From assembly GCF_047276495.1 (NCBI RefSeq), contig NZ_CP178543.1:1488001-1552000 (forward strand): DNA of 64,000 bases, written 5' to 3'. Position 1 is the stretch's first letter. Every line of letters begins with the position of its first letter. The position numbers were made by a program, and so were the translations under genes. The stretch comes from Capilliphycus salinus. Its GTDB lineage: Bacteria; Cyanobacteriota; Cyanobacteriia; Cyanobacteriales; Microcoleaceae. The notes under the pieces are model-generated. The model was not told the origin of the DNA. It saw nothing but the letters and a program-made list of their open reading frames with translations, and made no database searches. This document shows positions 8,391 through 16,102 of the stretch, one piece after another.

Positions 8391-9491
8391 TTAATCTTCA
8401 GGCTTTAATGTTCCACATTGGCCCTGATGACGCAACAAATGATCGCACATTACAAGCGCAACCATTGCCTCTACCATCGGGACGGCTCGGGGCAGGACGC
8501 AGGGATCGTGTCTTCCCTTGGCTGCCAAGATTGTTTCTTCTCCCTCACGGGTAACGGTTCGCTGTTCTTTGCGAATGGTCGCCGTTGGCTTAAAAGCAAC
8601 CCGTAAGATGATATTTTCTCCGTTTGAGATGCCCCCTTGAATGCCACCGGAACGATTGCTCGCGGTGCGGATCGTTCCCTGTTCGTCTGTATAATATTCG
8701 TCGTTATGTTCGCTTCCGGTCAAAAGGGTTCCTGCAAAACCAGAACCAATTTCAAATCCTTTACTTGCAGGTAAAGACATTACCCCTTTGGCTAGATCTG
8801 CTTCTAGTTTATCAAATACTGGTGAACCCAATCCTTTCGGAACATTTCGAGCCACACATTCGACTACACCTCCGATAGAATCTCCCCGATCGCGGATTTG
8901 TTCAATCAGTTCGATCATTTTTTGGGCGCATTCGCTATCGGGACAGCGAACCATGTTGCTCTCGACTTGTTCTAGGTTAACCGTATCGGGATCGACAATT
9001 CCTTCTAAATCTTTAATCCGTTTGACGTAACCGACAATTTCCACGCCCATGACTTGCTTTAAAATCTTTTTGGCGATCGCGCCGGCTGCGACTCGTCCAA
9101 TGGTTTCTCGGGCCGAAGATCGTCCTCCCCCTTGCCAGTTGCGAAGTCCATATTTGGCATCGTAGGTGGCATCAGCGTGAGAGGGGCGATAGGTGGTTGC
9201 CATTTCACTATAATCTTGAGGGCGAGTGTCTTTATTTCGCACTAAGATCGTGATCGGCGTTCCCAGGGTTTGCCCCTCAAAGGTGCCGCTGAGGATCTCG
9301 CAGGTGTCGGTTTCCTTTCGCGGTGTGGTAATCTTACTCTGTCCGGGGCGACGCCGATCCAATTCCACTTGAATTTCTGAGGCATCGATCTTTAATTTTG
9401 GCGGACATCCATCAATCACCACACCAACTCCACCTCCGTGAGATTCACCAAAGGTGGTGATCCGAAATAAATGCCCAAAACTATTCCCCAT
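8391..9491 (-). CDS. aroC: Chorismate synthase
   Basis: 366 aa from the ATG at 9491, which begins MGNSFGHLFRITTFGESHGG. The open frame extends 65 codons upstream, but chorismate synthases start at this MGNxFG motif. It converts 5-enolpyruvylshikimate 3-phosphate to chorismate with reduced FMN, the last shikimate-pathway step. Signatures visible are GESHGGGVG, RPSHADATYDAKYG, RSSARETIGRVAAGA and the C-terminal GRHDPCVLPRAVP. Normal length. The MBL-fold hydrolase gene follows after 5 bp. Confidence 0.97.
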   Translation of the reverse strand: MGNSFGHLFRITTFGESHGGGVGVVIDGCPPKLKIDASEIQVELDRRRPGQSKITTPRKETDTCEILSGTFEGQTLGTPITILVRNKDTRPQDYSEMATTYRPSHADATYDAKYGLRNWQGGGRSSARETIGRVAAGAIAKKILKQVMGVEIVGYVKRIKDLEGIVDPDTVNLEQVESNMVRCPDSECAQKMIELIEQIRDRGDSIGGVVECVARNVPKGLGSPVFDKLEADLAKGVMSLPASKGFEIGSGFAGTLLTGSEHNDEYYTDEQGTIRTASNRSGGIQGGISNGENIILRVAFKPTATIRKEQRTVTREGEETILAAKGRHDPCVLPRAVPMVEAMVALVMCDHLLRHQGQCGTLKPED

Positions 9492-9745
9492 GATTAATAG
9501 ATGCTCGTCGAGATTACTGTTTCCCGCATCGATTCTAGCAAATCTTGGTTTTTTGATCCCAACTTCAACCCCTATCCCCGAATGAAATCTATCTTGGGGT
9601 TGGTTTGTGTTGCTTGGTCGATCGCATTGAACGGCGATCGCGATCTCAAAGCGATAGTGATAAATTGGAGTTGATCGCGGTTGCAAGCGTTATACCTGCC
9701 CCTGACCCCAACTCCATCTCACACTCCTAGACGGTTCACCTTGTT

Positions 9746-9877
9746 CTAATCTTCGTGATCTTCAAAGGGATCGCTTAATTCCTTAGAAGGAGGTCCGAAA
9801 GCGGTATAGATAGCGTATGCGGTGATCACAACCACCACCGCCGCGATCGAAATGTTAAGAGCTATTGCAGGTTCCAT
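9746..9877 (-). CDS. psbN: Photosystem II protein PsbN
   Basis: A 43-aa gene, read by translating the minus strand. It starts MEPAIALNISIAAVVVVITA, has one membrane span, and ends with the acidic tail DPFEDHED, matching PsbN at its usual length. PsbN is a small thylakoid membrane protein needed for assembly or repair of photosystem II rather than a core subunit. It is divergent from psbH (84 bp between starts), the conserved arrangement in cyanobacteria and plastids. The minus-strand sequence just upstream includes GAGAATAATCC before the ATG. Confidence 0.96.
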   Translation of the reverse strand: MEPAIALNISIAAVVVVITAYAIYTAFGPPSKELSDPFEDHED

Positions 9878-9961
9878 AGGATTATTCTCATCTGACACTC
9901 ATCCTTATATAATATTACGAAACATTAAAATTTGTTTTTGATATCGATCAGCAGGTAACTT

Positions 9962-10165
9962 ATGGCACAACGCACTTGGTTGGGTGACGTCTTACGTCCC
10001 TTAAACTCCGAATACGGTAAAGTAGCCCCCGGTTGGGGTACAACACCTCTGATGGCTGTTTTCATCGGCCTGTTCTTTGTATTTCTGCTAATCATTTTAC
10101 AGATTTACAACTCCTCACTATTACTTGAGAACGTTGATGTAGACTGGGCGAGCCTGACTCGTTAA
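9962..10165 (+). CDS. psbH: Photosystem II reaction center protein H
   Basis: 67 aa, with the typical start MAQRTWLGDVLRPLNSEYGK, one thylakoid span (about 29-50, LMAVFIGLFFVFLLIILQIY) and a short lumenal tail. PsbH stabilises the photosystem II core and QB-site function. AGG lies 8 nt upstream of the ATG (GCAGGTAACTT). It is head-to-head with psbN. Cyanobacterial PsbH lacks the phosphorylated N-terminal Thr extension of plants, as here. Confidence 0.98.
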   Translation: MAQRTWLGDVLRPLNSEYGKVAPGWGTTPLMAVFIGLFFVFLLIILQIYNSSLLLENVDVDWASLTR

Positions 10166-10338
10166 GCCAGTGTTGGGCGTAGGAACGGAGGGTCGGGCGG
10201 CTCAATGGCTGTAATCATGCCCAATTAGCCCGGATTTCAGGGTTAACAGTGTTAATGCTGAGATTCCCTAACCTATGCCTAACTTAATCAAAATAGCGGT
10301 AAAAATCATCCTATAGAAAATCATTAGGAGAGCAAATT

Positions 10339-10596
10339 ATGAATATTTTTGGGATTGGTTTGCCAGAAATGGCGGTGATACTTGTTTTGGCTTTATTAAT
10401 TTTCGGCCCGAAAAAGTTACCCGAAATTGGTCGGAGTATGGGAAAGGCAATTCGCGGATTTCAAGAGGCTTCAAAAGAATTTGAAAATGAATTTAAACGG
10501 GAAGCCAAACAGTTAGAAGAAGCAACAAAAACCACCAAACCTCAACCCGAAAAATCGATGGCTGCGGCTACAACTGACGAAGTAATTGATGCTTAA
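10339..10596 (+). CDS. tatA: Twin-arginine translocase subunit TatA
   Basis: 85 aa: an N-terminal membrane helix (IFGIGLPEMAVILVLALLIF), the family motif FGPKKLPEIGRSMGKAIRGF, an amphipathic helix and a polar tail. It forms the pore of the Tat system, which exports folded proteins across thylakoid and plasma membranes. The ribosome-binding site is AGGAG 8 nt before ATG. The substrate-binding protein at 48755-49807 carries a Tat-type signal and is a likely client. tatA lies 173 bp after psbH. Confidence 0.93.
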   Translation: MNIFGIGLPEMAVILVLALLIFGPKKLPEIGRSMGKAIRGFQEASKEFENEFKREAKQLEEATKTTKPQPEKSMAAATTDEVIDA

Positions 10597-10749
10597 TCTC
10601 CATCAATATTGAGAACAATGTTGAGAACAAATATCGTTGAAAAATAGGGGAGAAAAATCAAAGTTTCTCCCTGTTTTAATGTGTCGTCATCAAAACCGAT
10701 AAAAATTGCCACAGAAGTTTTTACTGATAACAAATACTGATAATAAACC

Positions 10750-11382
10750 ATGACGGAGGCAACTTCATCTCAACCCTTAATCATTCCTCAACTGATTGTT
10801 GGTTTGGGAAATCCCGAACCAAAATATGATCGAACCCGACATAATATTGGTTTTGAAGCGATTGATATTTTAGCGAAAACCTGGCTAATTCCCCTCTCAG
10901 AAAACCGCAAATTTCAAGGACAATTTGGAGAAGGAACTTGGAGAGGAAGCGATAAAATCAGACTCCTCAAACCCCTCACCTACATGAACCGTTCCGGACA
11001 GTCCATTCAAGCGGTTGTGAATTGGTACAAACTCCCGCCAGAATCGGTATTAGTCGTTTATGATGATATGGATTTACCAGTAGGACGGTTGCGGTTGCGA
11101 CTGTCGGGTTCTGCGGGGGGTCATAACGGGATGAAATCAACTATTTCCCATCTGGGAACCCAGAACTTTCCCCGCTTGCGAATAGGGATTGGTAAACCCA
11201 AAGACCCCGCAGCCAGCCAAACCGGAGAAACCATCTCTCACGTTTTGGGAAAATTTTCCCCGTCGGAAACTCAGACGATGGAAAAAGTGCTTAAACTGGT
11301 AGTAGAGGCGGTGGAATTAAGTCTTAAGCAGGGCGTAGAAAAATCCATGAGCCTCTACAATAGTCGCAGTATTGACCAATAA
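10750..11382 (+). CDS. pth: Peptidyl-tRNA hydrolase
   Basis: 210 aa. It frees tRNA from peptidyl-tRNAs that drop off ribosomes. Motifs: GLGNPEPKYDRTRHNIGF (with the catalytic His in RHN), PLTYMNRSG, VVYDDMDLP and SGSAGGHNGMKS. An N-terminal extension of about 17 residues precedes the core. It is followed after 6 bp by the small gene at 11389, probably in the same transcript. Confidence 0.96.
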   Translation: MTEATSSQPLIIPQLIVGLGNPEPKYDRTRHNIGFEAIDILAKTWLIPLSENRKFQGQFGEGTWRGSDKIRLLKPLTYMNRSGQSIQAVVNWYKLPPESVLVVYDDMDLPVGRLRLRLSGSAGGHNGMKSTISHLGTQNFPRLRIGIGKPKDPAASQTGETISHVLGKFSPSETQTMEKVLKLVVEAVELSLKQGVEKSMSLYNSRSIDQ

Positions 11383-11388
11383 ATATCA

Positions 11389-11655
11389 GTGAGTTCTAAA
11401 GGTTTACCAGAAACGACAGCCTACCTTCGGGTAACAAACCATTCCTGGCAACAAGGCATATTAGAAGGAGAAGTAACTGCGGGAGGATTTGAGTGGCGAT
11501 TTCAATGGCGATTTAGACGCAATAAAACCCTAATTATTCAACCCTCTCAAGGTCGTGCGTTAATTCACGAACCCTTAGGTCGTTTTCTGGAAAAATCCGA
11601 TTATAAACTCGAACCGGGGGGCGATTATTCGTTTACGATTCGAGCAAAATTTTAG
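11389..11655 (+). CDS. Small conserved protein, 88 aa (possibly DUF3146)
   Basis: GTG start 6 bp after the pth stop codon, which suggests translational coupling. The product is basic and rich in Trp and Arg (NHSWQQGILEGEVTAGGFEW, EWRFQWRFRRNKT), followed by LIHEPLGRFLEKSDY and GGDYSFTIRAKF. It resembles from memory a cyanobacterium-specific uncharacterised family (DUF3146); that assignment needs a profile search. Predicted soluble and mostly beta. Function unknown. Confidence 0.75.
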   Translation: MSSKGLPETTAYLRVTNHSWQQGILEGEVTAGGFEWRFQWRFRRNKTLIIQPSQGRALIHEPLGRFLEKSDYKLEPGGDYSFTIRAKF

Positions 11656-11826
11656 GGATAAAATTCGAGAATGTACGACAATATTTGTAAGTATTTTGTA
11701 GGAGGGGTGACATCGTTATGGATTACTCTCCTAGCAACTCGTAAGGTGTACACAGTATTGGTAGCTGATCACCACAATAATGCTTATAATGACAATTGAG
11801 GTATAAAAACAAGTAATTCGCCATTT

Positions 11827-12315
11827 ATGACCGAAACTGTCTACATCGACACTAGCATTGTTGGTTATCTAACGGTTAGGCTTAGTAACAATTTAATTCT
11901 GATGGCGAACTCCGAAATAACACGGGAATGGTGGGAGACTCGGCGACCTGAATTCACCCTTTATATTTCTCAAATCGTTTTGGATGAGGTGGCACGAGGC
12001 GACGCAGAAACCGCAAGCAAACGACTTGAAATTTTGCGCGATTTTTCATTACTTGAAGTGAATCAAGCTGTTCAGGATTTAGCCGTTGAGTTTCTGGCTA
12101 GAAGCAACCTTCCACCTAAAGCCGCTAATGATGCGCTGCATATTGCGATCGCTACAGTTTATGGTTTAGATTATCTATTAACGTGGAATTGTAAGCATAT
12201 TGCTAATGCTCAGATTCAGAAAAAACTCTCGCAAATTAGCGTTGATGCTGGATATGAGCTACCAATACTTTGTACACCTTATGAGTTAATGGGAGAGACT
12301 GATGTGGAAGGATAG
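11827..12315 (+). CDS. PIN-domain protein, VapC-like toxin candidate
   Basis: 162 aa. A PIN-type RNase fold is indicated by YIDTSIVGYL at the start (first Asp), an internal acidic ISQIVLDEVARG (Glu) and PPKAANDALHIAIATVYGLDYLLTWN (Asp plus the LLTWNCKH strand). These supply the metal-binding acids. Such proteins are mostly RNA-cleaving toxins of type II systems. The next gene starts inside its 3' end (14-bp overlap) and is small and charged, so the two look like a toxin-antitoxin pair in reversed order. No RNA target can be inferred. Confidence 0.85.
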   Translation: MTETVYIDTSIVGYLTVRLSNNLILMANSEITREWWETRRPEFTLYISQIVLDEVARGDAETASKRLEILRDFSLLEVNQAVQDLAVEFLARSNLPPKAANDALHIAIATVYGLDYLLTWNCKHIANAQIQKKLSQISVDAGYELPILCTPYELMGETDVEG

Positions 12316-12484
12316 TGTTCTTGAGGAGATTCATAAAATTAGAGAAGAATATGCTCAATCTTTCAATTATGATTTACAGGCAATTTGTGATGATTTGCGA
12401 AAGAAGCAAGCTGAAAGTGGAAGGAAAATAATATCCAAGCCACTTAAACCCCGCAGCCAAAAATCTGAGAAAGTTCAACAATAA
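12302..12484 (+). CDS. Small partner of the PIN protein, antitoxin candidate
   Basis: 60 aa, overlapping the PIN gene by 14 bp, so almost certainly translated from the same mRNA. It begins MWKDSVLEEIHKIREEYAQS and ends in a basic, disordered tail (KPLKPRSQKSEKVQQ). The helical N-terminal part could wrap the PIN domain, as short antitoxins do. No recognised DNA-binding domain is visible, so autoregulation through it is unclear. Confidence 0.7.
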   Translation: MWKDSVLEEIHKIREEYAQSFNYDLQAICDDLRKKQAESGRKIISKPLKPRSQKSEKVQQ

Positions 12485-12520
12485 TAGAACTTATAGAAGA
12501 ACTTAAAACATCAGTTTTCT

Positions 12521-12684
12521 TCCCTCCTTTCAGGGGGGACTGAGGGGGGTCAAACTGAGAAAAACCTCTCCCCCAACCCCTCTCCTACGAGGCGAGGGGA
12601 GTTCAATTTTCCTCCCTCCTTTCAGGGGAAACTGAGGGGGGTTAACTTTCCTCCCTCCTTTCAGGGGGGACTGAGGGGGGTCAA
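12521..12684. repeat. Cluster of GC-rich REP-like palindromes
   Basis: Three copies of an approximately 34-bp unit (CTCCCTCCTTTCAGGGG.. ..CTGAGGGGGGT) at 12521-12554, 12610-12645 and 12649-12684. Between the first two (about 12565-12601) is a different hairpin unit with CCCCTCTCCTACGAGG and GCGAGGGG. Each can fold into a G/C stem. They lie between the PIN/partner pair and the CHAT gene. Confidence 0.85.
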
Positions 12685-12747
12685 AACTGCATAACTCAAC
12701 ACCCCTCAGACATAAGAGATAATGAACTTGATATCAGCATCTACCCG

Positions 12748-15645
12748 ATGAAGCGAACTTCCCTCAAATCTTTCCTCTGGCTAACCGTTTTCGTTGGATG
12801 TTCTGGACTGTTAACGGGAACACCTCAACCCGTTAGCGGACAGACAAACTCTTCTATTCCACCTTGGATTTATTTACCTTCACAGCCGATTCAACAGTCG
12901 GATGAACTCGAAGAAGCCAAACAACTCCACCAACAAGTTATTCAACTGTATGAACAAGGCAAATATAACGAAGCCATACCCCTAGCAGAAAGGGTTCTAG
13001 AAATACGAGAGACTATTTTAGGAGAAAATCATCTTGATGTTGCTAGTAGTATGGCTTGGTTGGCATTCCTCTACTCCTCTCAAGGACGCTACAGCGAAGC
13101 CGAACCCCTGTACAAACAAGCTTTGGAGATGTTACAGAAGTTATTGGGAACTGAACATCCCCATGTCGCCACCAGCCTCAACAACTTAGCAGGACTCTAC
13201 CGTTCTCAAGGACGCTACAGCGAAGCCGAACCCCTGTACAAACAAGCTTTGGAGATGTTACAGAAGTTATTGGGAACTGAACATCCCCATGTCGCCACCA
13301 GCCTCAACAACTTAGCAGGACTCTACAGTTCTCAAGGACGCTACAGCGAAGCCGAACCCCTGTACAAACAAGCTTTGGAGATGGATCAGAAGTTATTGGG
13401 AACTGAACATCCCCATGTCGCCACCAGCCTCAACAACTTAGCAGGACTCTACAGTTCTCAAGGACGCTACAGCGAAGCCGAACCCCTGTACAAACAAGCT
13501 TTGGAGATGTATCAGAAGTTATGGGGAACAGAACATCCCCATGTCGCCACCAGCCTCAATAACTTAGCAGAACTCTACAGTTCTCAAGGACGCTACAGCG
13601 AAGCCGAACCCCTGTACAAACAAGCTTTGGAGATGTTACAGAAGTTATTGGGAACTGAACATCCCCATGTCGCCACCAGCCTCAACAACTTAGCAGAACT
13701 CTACAGTTCTCAAGGACGCTACAGCGAAGCCGAACCCCTGTACAAACAAGCTTTGGAGATGGATCAGAAGTTATTGGGAACTGAACATCCCCATGTCGCC
13801 ACCAGCCTCAACAACTTAGCATTACTCTACTTCTCTCAAGGCGATACAACTGGGGCGATTAACTTTCTCAGTCGAGGACTAAACGTAGAAGAACAAAACC
13901 TGAATGTTCTCTTGGCGACAGGTTCGGAACGTCAGAAACAAGACTCGATGAAAACAGTTTATAACACAACGAATTTTGCTGTTTCTCTACATATTAAAGA
14001 TGCACCGAACAACTCAGAAGCGACTCGTTTGGCGTTAACAACTATTCTCCGTCGCAAAGGTCGGATTTTGGATGTAATGACCAATGATTTACAACTGTTG
14101 CGAGAAAATATTACCCCTGAAAATCAACAATTTCTCGATGAATTAGCCGCAGTTAGAACTCAACTGGCGACTCTCATTTACAATCAGCCTGAAAATATCC
14201 CCGAAGAACAATACCGTCAACAAGTTGCAAATTTAAGAGAAAAATCCGAACAACTCGAAGCCGAACTTTCTCGCCGCAGCGCCGAATTTAGAACGATTTC
14301 AGAACCCGTTACTGTGGAAGCGGTACAACAGTTGATTCCCGAAGATGCGGCGTTAGTTGAATTTGTATTTTATAAGCCTTATGATGCTAAAGCAAGACAA
14401 TGGGGAAACCCTCATTATGCGGCTTATATCCTTAAATCTTCCGGCGAACCGCAATGGGTTGATTTGGGGGAAGCTGAACCCATTCACAAAGCGGCTTTCT
14501 TTCGCTTCAATTTAGCCCTGAAAGATAAAAAAGATGCTTTTATCGGAAATTCGGATAAAGTTAAACAAACCGGACGAAAACTAGATGAACTGTTAATGCA
14601 ACCCATTCGGGAAAAGTTGGGGAACGTTAATCATATTATTATTTCACCCGATGCCCAGTTAAATTTGATTCCGTTTGCGGCGTTGGTTGATGAAAATAAT
14701 CGCTATTTGTTAGAAACTTATCAAATTACTTATCTCACAACCGGACGGGATTTAATTCGTTTACAACTTGAATATTCTCACAAACAAGCGCCTGTGATTG
14801 TCGCCAACCCGGACTATGATAAACCCGGTGAACCGACAACGGTTGCTGTTTCAAAAAACTCTGAAAGCCCCCTAAATCCCCCAATAATGGGGGACTTGGA
14901 AAATTCCCCCCAAACTTGGGGGGACAGAGGGGGGCTATCCCAAACTCGCGGAATTAATCAGCTTTCGAGAGGAGTTGAAATGAGTTTTGGGGCGTTACCG
15001 GGAACCGCAGAAGAAGCAAGGGTAATTGCACCTTTGTTGTCTGAGGTGACGTTATTTACCCAATCTCAAGCCACAGAAAATGCGGTTAAACAGTTGCAAG
15101 CACCGAATATTTTACATATCGCAACTCACGGCTTTTTTCTCCCCAATCTTCCCCGAGTTGAACCCGATAATTCTTTTGGTTTTATCTCGGAAAACACTCA
15201 ACAAAATACCCCTATTCAAGAAAATCCTTTGCTGCGTTCCGGTTTGGCGTTGGCGGGTTTTAATCCTCGTGAAAGTGGTTTGGATGATGGGGTGTTAACG
15301 GCGTTGGAAGTGGCAAATTTAAAGCTTAGAGGGACTAAATTAGTGGTGTTATCGGCTTGTGAAACGGGGTTGGGAGAAATAGAAAATGGTGAAGGCGTTT
15401 ATGGTTTACGTCGGGCGTTTACGCTGGCGGGTGCGGAAAGTCAATTAATGAGTTTGTGGAAGGTAAATGATGAAGGAACGAAGGATTTAATGATAAAATA
15501 TTATCAACGCTTGTTGCAAAATCAAGGGCGTTCGGATGCGTGGCGTCAAACCCAGTTAGAGATGTTAAATTCTCAAGAATATCAACATCCCTATTTTTGG
15601 GCGGCGTTTGTTCCTGTTGGAGATTGGACGCCGATGGAATTTTAA
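12748..15645 (+). CDS. TPR-CHAT protein (kinesin-light-chain-type TPRs plus CHAT protease domain)
   Basis: 965 aa. The N-terminal 32 residues look like a secretion signal (SFLWLTVFVGCSGLLTGT). TPRs follow, including six nearly identical 42-residue copies encoded by 126-bp DNA repeats (13078-13833). A helical linker precedes the C-terminal CHAT domain (about 640-965). Its caspase-like dyad is visible as His794 in HIATHGFF and Cys871 in VLSACETGLG. CHAT proteins are caspase-related peptidases, or degenerate scaffolds; here the dyad is intact. Residues about 706-730 are encoded by a REP-like palindrome inserted in frame (14865-14938). It overlaps the convergent YqgF-like gene by 4 bp. Target unknown. 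Confidence 0.93.
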   Translation: MKRTSLKSFLWLTVFVGCSGLLTGTPQPVSGQTNSSIPPWIYLPSQPIQQSDELEEAKQLHQQVIQLYEQGKYNEAIPLAERVLEIRETILGENHLDVASSMAWLAFLYSSQGRYSEAEPLYKQALEMLQKLLGTEHPHVATSLNNLAGLYRSQGRYSEAEPLYKQALEMLQKLLGTEHPHVATSLNNLAGLYSSQGRYSEAEPLYKQALEMDQKLLGTEHPHVATSLNNLAGLYSSQGRYSEAEPLYKQALEMYQKLWGTEHPHVATSLNNLAELYSSQGRYSEAEPLYKQALEMLQKLLGTEHPHVATSLNNLAELYSSQGRYSEAEPLYKQALEMDQKLLGTEHPHVATSLNNLALLYFSQGDTTGAINFLSRGLNVEEQNLNVLLATGSERQKQDSMKTVYNTTNFAVSLHIKDAPNNSEATRLALTTILRRKGRILDVMTNDLQLLRENITPENQQFLDELAAVRTQLATLIYNQPENIPEEQYRQQVANLREKSEQLEAELSRRSAEFRTISEPVTVEAVQQLIPEDAALVEFVFYKPYDAKARQWGNPHYAAYILKSSGEPQWVDLGEAEPIHKAAFFRFNLALKDKKDAFIGNSDKVKQTGRKLDELLMQPIREKLGNVNHIIISPDAQLNLIPFAALVDENNRYLLETYQITYLTTGRDLIRLQLEYSHKQAPVIVANPDYDKPGEPTTVAVSKNSESPLNPPIMGDLENSPQTWGDRGGLSQTRGINQLSRGVEMSFGALPGTAEEARVIAPLLSEVTLFTQSQATENAVKQLQAPNILHIATHGFFLPNLPRVEPDNSFGFISENTQQNTPIQENPLLRSGLALAGFNPRESGLDDGVLTALEVANLKLRGTKLVVLSACETGLGEIENGEGVYGLRRAFTLAGAESQLMSLWKVNDEGTKDLMIKYYQRLLQNQGRSDAWRQTQLEMLNSQEYQHPYFWAAFVPVGDWTPMEF
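13078..13833 (+). repeat. Six tandem 126-bp coding repeats (TPR units)
   Basis: Six head-to-tail units of exactly 126 bp, each beginning TCTCAAGGACGCTACAG and encoding SQGRYSEAEPLYKQALEM plus a near-constant remainder. Differences are confined to a few codons: LQKLLG, DQKLLG or YQKLWG after the Met, and AGLY, AELY or ALLY near the end. Near-identity at DNA level indicates recent expansion or gene conversion. Confidence 0.97.
14865..14938. repeat. REP-like nested palindrome inside the CHAT coding region
   Basis: Contains CCCCCAATAATGGGGG and CCCCCCAAACTTGGGGGG, flanked by AGCCCCCT and AGGGGGGCT that can pair with each other. It keeps the reading frame open and encodes a Pro/Gly-rich insert of about 25 residues. 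It resembles the intergenic GC-rich palindromes at 12521-12684. Confidence 0.85.
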
Positions 15646-16058
15646 TCGGTTTTTTGGGATTTTTGTGATAAATAACGTTCTATCAAAATAATCGCTACAA
15701 TATCATCAATGGGGCGAGGAGGGGTTCGCATTCCTTTAGGAATTAAACGGGTTAAGCCTTGGGGCGGATACATTTCCCAATAGCGGTCGCGTGCTTCTAA
15801 GCTGCTATAACGTTCGTCTATTTGAATAATTTCTATGGTTGTCGGTAACGCTTCTAGAAGTTTTTGTTTCCAACTTTTTGAGGTGGTTTGATTTCCCATC
15901 ACGCATAAATTAATGGGATATTTTTGAGACAACGATTTTAACGTTTCTATGGCTTCTATCGAGGGGATAACTTGATGATATTGCAGTTGGTTATTCTTCT
16001 CCATAACTGCAATTCCGCATTTATCTTTACCCGGATCGAAACCGAGAATCATGTCCAT
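15642..16058 (-). CDS. YqgF/RuvX-like RNase H-fold protein
   Basis: 138 aa. It starts MDMILGFDPGKDKCGIAVM, the DPG strand of the YqgF nuclease family (RNase H fold). Further features are CVMGNQTTSK, IDERYSS (acidic, family pattern DER) and the C-terminal IDDIVAIILIERYL (acidic pair). Family members process pre-16S rRNA or act in recombination. It lies just downstream of the DUF3084 gene on the same strand, a pairing common in cyanobacteria from general knowledge. Its stop overlaps the end of the CHAT gene on the opposite strand. Confidence 0.85.
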   Translation of the reverse strand: MDMILGFDPGKDKCGIAVMEKNNQLQYHQVIPSIEAIETLKSLSQKYPINLCVMGNQTTSKSWKQKLLEALPTTIEIIQIDERYSSLEARDRYWEMYPPQGLTRLIPKGMRTPPRPIDDIVAIILIERYLSQKSQKTD

Positions 16059-16102
16059 AATTTGCGTCCTGTTTTGCTTTTTCCACCTTGAGAAACGAAC
16101 TG

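Noticed and set aside
13078..13833. Repeats that might be read as a CRISPR array
   Set aside because: Unit is 126 bp, in frame, encodes TPRs, and has no spacers.
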